The notes under the pieces: generated by a model | What the model saw: only the letters and a program-made list of their open reading frames with translations | Database searches by the model: none | What the model was told of the DNA's origin: nothing | Shown: positions 39,763 through 43,686 of the stretch, one piece after another | Numbering within the stretch: the stretch's first letter is position 1 | Layout: each line of letters opens with the position of its first letter | Program-made: the position numbers and the translations under genes | Assembly (NCBI GenBank): GCA_018065415.1 | Contig: JAGHTI010000019.1 | Span: 1 to 43,686, forward strand | Length of the DNA: 43,686 bases | Direction: 5' to 3' | DNA from: Candidatus Equicola stercoris | Lineage (GTDB): Bacteria; Bacteroidota; Bacteroidia; Bacteroidales; Bacteroidaceae

Positions 39763-39943
39763 ATACAAAAACGTCCGAATTCCAAATTTTTATCAAAACA
39801 TACAAAATACGGTTATGCGGTTTTGCGGTTTAAACCTTTAAACCATTAAACTTTTATCTAGTCTCCTAAACGACTGCAAGTTGAGTACATGCGAAACATG
39901 CGAAACTTGATTCAATTACCAAAGTTTTTTAGATGTAGCCTTT

Positions 39944-39973
39944 TTTGTATTTAGGAAATAATTATTATTTTTG
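39944..39973 (+). promoter_or_regulatory. Strong Bacteroidetes-type promoter before a non-coding region
   Basis: TTTG (39944-39947)-N18-TATTTTTG (39966-39973). Confidence 0.7.
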
Positions 39974-39978
39974 CAACG

Positions 39979-40262
39979 CTTAATGGCCCTGTTGGGTCAG
40001 GGGCAAAGAACTTTAAGGGTAAAAAACAACATGGCTCTCGTGTAGGGCGCAGTTGGTGAAAAGACGTTTTCAACGTTGTCTTCTACGTACAAATCTGGAA
40101 AATTTGACACTCTGGAAGATGATGCGCGATGCGTTTACGTTGGTGATTATTGGCTTCATGCTATATAATCCGAAGCGTGGGCTGTTGAGTGCTAATTCTA
40201 GAGTGTGGTATTCCAGAACCTGTACGTGGGATTAGCGAGATGATAATCACCCACGCTCTTTT
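39979..40262 (+). ncRNA. Candidate structured RNA or long 5' leader with alternative helices, upstream of an HTH gene
   Basis: CTTAA/TTAAG plus GCCCTG/CAGGGGC 5' hairpin; GCTAAT/ATTAGC; AGCGTGGG (40174) and CGTGGG (40225) both complementary to CCCACG(CT) at 40250; followed by CTCTTTTC; no convincing ORF. Confidence 0.5.
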
Positions 40263-40325
40263 CATAGGATACATATTGTTGTTCGACTTTCATGGGTGAG
40301 AGGTCAAAAGAAAATCTTATGTCGT

Positions 40326-40523
40326 ATGCACATAGGCGAAGAGATATTTAAGGTGATGAAAGAACAGGGTCGCACTACGGTGTGGCTATCACGGGAGTTA
40401 GGTTGTGCCAGGACGGTAGTGTATCGCATCTATGAACGTCCGAGCATTGATACCGCACTCCTACTGCGAATCTCAAAACTCCTCAACTACAATTTCTTCA
40501 CCTATTACAACGACTTCTTTTAG
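40326..40523 (+). CDS. Small helix-turn-helix DNA-binding protein
   Basis: MHIGEEIFKVMKEQGRTTVWLSRELGCARTVVYRIYERPSIDTALLLRISKLLNYNFF, XRE-like HTH; internal Met start. Confidence 0.7.
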   Translation: MHIGEEIFKVMKEQGRTTVWLSRELGCARTVVYRIYERPSIDTALLLRISKLLNYNFFTYYNDFF

Positions 40524-40531
40524 TCGTAACT

Positions 40532-41728
40532 TTAGTATATAAGCCCTGCCATCCAGAGCGGAAGTTTCTTGCCGACAGGAAACTCCATGGAGTCAGCAAA
40601 TATGAAGGAATCCGGTATGTCGGCAATCTGATCAAATGACTTGTCGTGTCCACCAACCTCAAATGTCCAGCGACCGTCAACGAAGAAATCCCCCTGAGTT
40701 TTCCCATACTCTACAATATGGTGAGTGGAAAGCTGGTTGACAACAAAACATTCACGGAGAGTACCTATATTTTCACTTGAAGCGAGAGCACACAGCATAT
40801 TCGGATTGTGGATGTATATTTTGTCAGGTTTCTGCATCTTGGAAACCGACTTGTTGTCGGAATAGAGCAGATGCAGGAGTTCTGCCCTCTGAAGACTGGA
40901 AAGATAGCTGAGGACAGTAATCTTATTGAGTTCAAGATACGACGACAGTTTTGCTATGTTAACCTCATAAGGGATGTTATCCGCAAGGTATAGGAGCATA
41001 GCCTTCAGTTTGCGCGTATATGCCGCATCGATATTGCAGAATTGCACCATTTCCTGTTCAATAATGAAGGAAATGATGTTTTCAATGCGTGTGTAGTACT
41101 GTACGTCGTTACCATCGAAAAATGGATAATAGCCTACCCGTAGATATTCCTCAAACATTTTCTGCGGATGACAAAGTCTGTTTACCTCTTCGCAGATAGC
41201 ATCAGCATTGGTAAGCACATCCTGAAGAGAATGTATTGGCAGTTTTATCTTGTGATAGAAGAGCATGTACTCACGAAAAGAGAGCCCATGCATAGAATAA
41301 GGCAATACACGGCGGGAAAGGTCAGCATCGGCATTGAGAATCTGGATAAGCGAAGAACCCGTAAACGTAATCTTGAGGTCGGGATATAAGTCGTTGAGTT
41401 CCTTTATTTCCTTGCTCCAGTCAGAGTACTTGTGCACCTCGTCAAGGAACAGATGCTTACCGCCCATCTGATGAAACCGTTCGCCGAGAGCCAGTAGAGT
41501 GTGATTGGTAAAATACATACTGTCCATAACGCAGTAAAGAGCCTCGCCGGCATTGTTTCCATAATGCATACTGATATACTGACGCATAAGGGTAGTCTTT
41601 CCCACACCCCGCGACCCACGAATGGCAACAAGTGGTTTTTCCCAGTCAATCTGATAAAGACTCTCACGGACTATCTCCGTACTCACCTGCGAGATTAGTA
41701 TGTGGTGTTTGCGATATAATGACTCCAT
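40532..41728 (-). CDS. AAA family ATP-binding protein (AAA_14-like)
   Basis: Walker A AIRGSRGVGKTTLM, Walker B KHLFLDEVHKYSDW, sensor-1-like ITFTGSSL; start moved inside the promoter. Confidence 0.85.
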   Translation of the reverse strand: MESLYRKHHILISQVSTEIVRESLYQIDWEKPLVAIRGSRGVGKTTLMRQYISMHYGNNAGEALYCVMDSMYFTNHTLLALGERFHQMGGKHLFLDEVHKYSDWSKEIKELNDLYPDLKITFTGSSLIQILNADADLSRRVLPYSMHGLSFREYMLFYHKIKLPIHSLQDVLTNADAICEEVNRLCHPQKMFEEYLRVGYYPFFDGNDVQYYTRIENIISFIIEQEMVQFCNIDAAYTRKLKAMLLYLADNIPYEVNIAKLSSYLELNKITVLSYLSSLQRAELLHLLYSDNKSVSKMQKPDKIYIHNPNMLCALASSENIGTLRECFVVNQLSTHHIVEYGKTQGDFFVDGRWTFEVGGHDKSFDQIADIPDSFIFADSMEFPVGKKLPLWMAGLIY

Positions 41729-41753
41729 TTTCTGTTTTGTTATTTTCCGAGTG

Positions 41754-41761
41754 CAAAGATA
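41754..41761 (-). promoter_or_regulatory. -7 element TATCTTTG for the AAA ATPase
   Basis: caaagata on +, 25 nt before ATG. Confidence 0.6.
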
Positions 41762-41871
41762 CAAAAGGTTATTGCAGTAACCAAATTTTCAAAAGAAAAG
41801 GTTATTGTTTTAAACGAAATTATGTCTTCCGCAGAAAAAACCAACTCTAGCCAGATACACAACTGTACCTC

Positions 41872-41891
41872 ATTTGCGACATGTCGCAAAT
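41872..41891. promoter_or_regulatory. 20-bp perfect palindrome, candidate operator
   Basis: ATTTGCGACATGTCGCAAAT between divergent ATPase and lipoprotein genes. Confidence 0.6.
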
Positions 41892-42003
41892 ACAATACAT
41901 ATATTGACGGAGTGGCATTTCTTTTTAGAGTAAATTCGCGTCGGATAACAAACCCTTCCATAACACATAATAAAAAATTATAAATCTTTAAAACAAACAA
42001 ATT

Positions 42004-42414
42004 ATGAAAAAAGTATTTTTATTCATGGCAGTGTGTCTGCCAATGTTCATTTTCACAGCATGCAGCAACGATGATGATGACGATGTGTATAATGATGTAA
42101 GTGGTGCTTATGCGTATTATTATCAAGATTCTTTCGAGGGTATTGAGTATAAGGATGGGTATGTTATATGGTTTGAAAAAGATAAATGTCATTATTCGGG
42201 TCTAACCGATAATACCAACCCTTCTCTTTGGGCGGATTGGGTTCGTTGGGCACCTCTGCCAGGATGTCCGGGATGGTATTTCGAAGAAGACCAAAATCAC
42301 CATGTATATTCTTATGTTGTTGATGGCTCTACGATTATTGTATCAAATGGAGACATCTTAACGAAGGATGGTAATAACATTTACAGGGATGGTACGAAAT
42401 ATGCAAAACTATAA
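42004..42414 (+). CDS. Putative surface-exposed lipoprotein
   Basis: Signal peptide MKKVFLFMAVCLPMFIFTAC with lipobox Cys followed by SNDDDDD. Confidence 0.75.
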   Translation: MKKVFLFMAVCLPMFIFTACSNDDDDDVYNDVSGAYAYYYQDSFEGIEYKDGYVIWFEKDKCHYSGLTDNTNPSLWADWVRWAPLPGCPGWYFEEDQNHHVYSYVVDGSTIIVSNGDILTKDGNNIYRDGTKYAKL

Positions 42415-42438
42415 ATCGCATTACAGACTATAGTTAAG

Positions 42439-42509
42439 ATATGGAAAATGGAATTTATTCATTAATTATAAATCTTTTAAAACAAACAAATTATGAAAAA
42501 AGTATTTTT
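42439..42509 (+). repeat. Shared leader, copy 2 (partial copy 1 at 41976-42020, copy 3 at 42990-43058)
   Basis: ATATGGAAAATGGAATTyATTCAyTAATTATAAATCTT(TT)AAAACAAACAAATTATGAAAAAAGTATTTTT. Confidence 0.85.
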
Positions 42510-42927
42510 ATTCATGGTAGTGTGTCTGCAGATGTTTATTTTCACAGCATGTAACAACGATGATGATGACAATGGTGGTAGCGAATCTATTGTCGGAACA
42601 TGGTATTCGTATGATATGGATGATGATGAATATAACGAATTGTCATTCAATGCTGATGGAACAGGTGTAAAATATGAAAACGAAATTAAAAATGTGCGCG
42701 GAAAATCTGAAGGAGAAGAAATAGATTATTTTGCGTGGAAGACTTCTGGTGATATCCTTTATATCGGTTGGCGCGAAAAAGGTGAAACCAAGCCGGTTAT
42801 TATTGAGGACCGTAGCACTTGGAGTGAGGATTGTAAATTTTCAATTTCTGGAGACAAGTTGTATCTAACCTATGATTACGATGAACCAGGACATGAAGAA
42901 ACAGTTGTCTTTACACGTAAAAAATAA
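42493..42927 (+). CDS. Putative surface-exposed lipoprotein, lipocalin-like
   Basis: MKKVFLFMVVCLQMFIFTAC followed by NNDDDD; IVGTWYSYDMDDDEYNELSFNADGTG lipocalin-like pattern. Confidence 0.75.
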   Translation: MKKVFLFMVVCLQMFIFTACNNDDDDNGGSESIVGTWYSYDMDDDEYNELSFNADGTGVKYENEIKNVRGKSEGEEIDYFAWKTSGDILYIGWREKGETKPVIIEDRSTWSEDCKFSISGDKLYLTYDYDEPGHEETVVFTRKK

Positions 42928-42989
42928 AAATGCTGAGGGAATGTAATTATCCTTTACCACAGCGTGGCAGTACAACAGGTACGGCAAAT

Positions 42990-43058
42990 ATATGGAAAAT
43001 GGAATTCATTCACTAATTATAAATCTTAAAACAAACAAATTATGAAAAAAGTATTTTT
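42990..43058 (+). repeat. Shared leader, copy 3
   Basis: atatggaaaatggaattcattcactaattataaatcttaaaacaaacaaattatgaaaaaagtattttt. Confidence 0.85.
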
Positions 43059-43665
43059 TATTGCAGTTGCAATGATTGTCGCAATGTCGGCAAATGCTCA
43101 GTTCTCTAATGGTGGAAATTCTTCCGATGAAATCAAGAATTTCAATGAAGTATATTTCCAGTATGGTCCTCATTCTCTGTCTGCTGATGGTCACACAGAA
43201 AGCGGATATAATGGTTTTACTCTCGGTTACAACAAGGCAATAAGCATCATGTCAACAGCTCCATTGTATTTCAAGGTAGGTGGTAATATTCGTTTTAACA
43301 CGTATTCTAAAGATCAGGGCAAATATGAATACAAATTTAAAACCTTTGCTGTTAATGTTCCATTGAGCATTGCTTACGATTTTAACATCCCTAATTCTGA
43401 TTTCACTATTGAACCTTATGCAGGTCTTAACTTTGACGTATATGCTTGGGGTGAAAATAAATATACTGATAGTCATGATTCGGAAACTGAAGACATCTTT
43501 AGTGGTGATGATGCACCAAGTCGTTTCCAGCTGGGTTGGCACATAGGTGCAAATGTTGCATTCCGCCAGGTATTCCTCGGCTTCCAGTATGGAACAGACT
43601 TCACAGAATTTGGGGAAAAATGCCACTTCAATAAACCAGAAATTAGATTGGGTTATAGGTTCTAA
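43042..43665 (+). CDS. Putative outer-membrane beta-barrel protein (porin-family)
   Basis: Signal peptide MKKVFFIAVAMIVAMSANAQ, alternating beta pattern, C-terminal LGYRF. Confidence 0.7.
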   Translation: MKKVFFIAVAMIVAMSANAQFSNGGNSSDEIKNFNEVYFQYGPHSLSADGHTESGYNGFTLGYNKAISIMSTAPLYFKVGGNIRFNTYSKDQGKYEYKFKTFAVNVPLSIAYDFNIPNSDFTIEPYAGLNFDVYAWGENKYTDSHDSETEDIFSGDDAPSRFQLGWHIGANVAFRQVFLGFQYGTDFTEFGEKCHFNKPEIRLGYRF

Positions 43666-43686
43666 ACAATTTATATGATATAATCA

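Noticed and set aside
40053-40235. 60-aa ORF within the structured region
   Set aside because: Alternative start only, no recognisable motif, and it overlaps the strongest inverted repeats; treated as non-coding, though not excluded.
39979-40262. tmRNA, RNase P RNA or SRP RNA
   Set aside because: None of the hallmark sequences (tRNA-Ala-like end, GAGGAAAGTCC, SRP GGAA/GNAR tetraloop region) are visible; 6S-like or novel RNA remains open.
41904-41935. E. coli-like sigma70 promoter TTGACG-N17-TAGAGT before the lipoprotein genes
   Set aside because: Bacteroidetes primary sigma factor uses TTTG/TAnnTTTG; the match is probably chance.
39684-43686. Phage, transposon or defence island at the 3' accessory end
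   Set aside because: No transposase, integrase, terminal inverted repeats, toxin-antitoxin or nuclease genes seen; the AAA_14-like ATPase alone is not evidence of defence.

Overview
Chromosomal window from a Bacteroidales bacterium, probably Prevotella-like (inferred from TAnnTTTG promoters, gene content and family signatures; no database search was run). Most of it is a conserved cell-envelope/housekeeping region. It contains sufE(-)/mnmG(+), apt-uvrC, a secreted glycosidase-like protein, a terminator, and the full Bacteroidetes-type division/cell-wall (dcw) cluster mraZ-rsmH-ftsL-ftsI-murE-mraY-murD-ftsW-murG-murC-ftsQ-ftsA-ftsZ. After that come recO-nadD-gmk-yicC on the minus strand, tsaB-DUF4290-murA-rimM-dxr-rseP, tRNA-Asn, an S41 protease, dacB-typA-folK, and queA-truB-uppP-DUF3098-ftsX on the minus strand. 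The accessory 3' end (about 39.8-43.7 kb) holds a strongly promoted, highly structured non-coding leader/RNA before a small HTH gene, an AAA ATPase, a 20-bp perfect palindrome, and three secreted-protein genes sharing a duplicated 5' leader. I did not find an obvious defence, CRISPR or mobile system. The best candidates for something undescribed are the structured RNA at ~39966-40262 with mutually exclusive helices and the reused leader in front of three unrelated secreted proteins.
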